From NCBI GenBank assembly GCA_035537095.1, contig DATLMV010000291.1:1-12594 (forward strand): a stretch of 12,594 bases of DNA. Direction: 5' to 3'. This document shows, in pieces, positions 12,480 through 12,594 of this stretch. The translations under genes were made by a program, and so were the position numbers. The first letter of the stretch is position 1. Each line of letters begins with the position of its first letter. The DNA is from DASWNP01 sp035537095. Lineage in GTDB: Bacteria > Acidobacteriota > Blastocatellia > Pyrinomonadales > Pyrinomonadaceae. The notes beneath the pieces are model-generated. The model was not told where the DNA came from, searched no databases, and saw nothing but the letters and a program-made list of their open reading frames with translations.

Positions 12480-12594
12480 AGTATTTTCGTGCCAACTGCT
12501 GCATCATCTTCAACTCGACGAGCGCGACGAACTCCTGCAAACGCGCGCTCCGCTGCTGTTGAGCCGTGCGTCCGTCCTTCGCTTCGGGAACGGC
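12478..12594 (-). CDS. C-terminal end of an unidentified protein (partial)
   Basis: An open frame enters at the window edge and ends in TGA at 12480-12478, giving 38 residues. It is helical in character, with a hydrophobic heptad-like segment (LQEFVALVELKMMQQLARKY), and the stop overlaps a strong Shine-Dalgarno for the next gene. These facts make it a probable real coding end. Too little is visible to name a family. It is likely the upstream partner of the 5'-nucleotidase in one operon. Confidence 0.6.
   Translation of the reverse strand, partial: AVPEAKDGRTAQQQRSARLQEFVALVELKMMQQLARKY

Noticed and set aside
1..12594. tRNA or rRNA genes
   Set aside because: No tRNA-like cloverleaf or conserved rRNA segment was recognised on either strand.

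Overview
The window reads as a chromosomal segment of a GC-rich, non-enteric bacterium. Its genes are conserved housekeeping and envelope functions. A dnaK-dnaJ-hspR cluster without grpE, SLC13 and ligase-type MBL proteins, and short-word repeats between genes suggest Acidobacteriota, perhaps Blastocatellia. That placement is inference from general impression; no 16S or database search was possible.

Layout: (1) 35-3910, minus strand: heat-shock operon dnaK-dnaJ-hspR. Its sigma70-type promoter overlaps a probable HspR operator (HAIR-like site). (2) 4110-7818, minus strand: pgsA (phosphatidylglycerophosphate synthase), a YkuE-like metallophosphoesterase and an SLC13-type transporter with two RCK_C domains. 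(3) 7965-8462, plus strand: a stand-alone response regulator with a short C-terminal tail, divergent from the transporter. (4) 8522-9553, minus strand: an MBL-fold nuclease of the ligase-associated exonuclease type, with a TTG start set by a strong Shine-Dalgarno. (5) 9795-10676, plus strand: a membrane PAP2 phosphatase with a Thr/Pro/Ser-rich N-terminal tail. (6) 10746-12461, minus strand: a secreted UshA-type 5'-nucleotidase. Its frame runs 124 codons further upstream than the first ATG and probably starts at CTG. (7) 12478-12594, minus strand: the C-terminal end of an unidentified protein just upstream of it.

The most striking signal is not a gene. Five long foldback (inverted-repeat) elements lie between genes, at 446-524, 1712-1783, 4727-4913, 5900-6026 and 10662-10740. 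Each is built from a different seven-base word repeated along both arms: GTRAATC, GTRAATG, GTGACGA, a G4A3-type word, and GATGTYR. Each touches or nearly touches the stop codon of the preceding gene. The first two share the same 29-base, four-heptad plan, and base 7 of the word is changed on both arms together. The dnaK-dnaJ and dnaJ-hspR gaps are almost entirely filled by these hairpins. None has a T-tract. They look like a family of structured 3'-end or inter-cistronic elements whose architecture, not sequence, is conserved.

How the genes work together: DnaK and DnaJ form a chaperone pair with HspR as feedback repressor in the same operon. PgsA, PAP2 phosphatase, metallophosphoesterase and 5'-nucleotidase are all phosphate-ester or phospholipid enzymes of the envelope or periplasm, but nothing in the sequence shows that they form one pathway.
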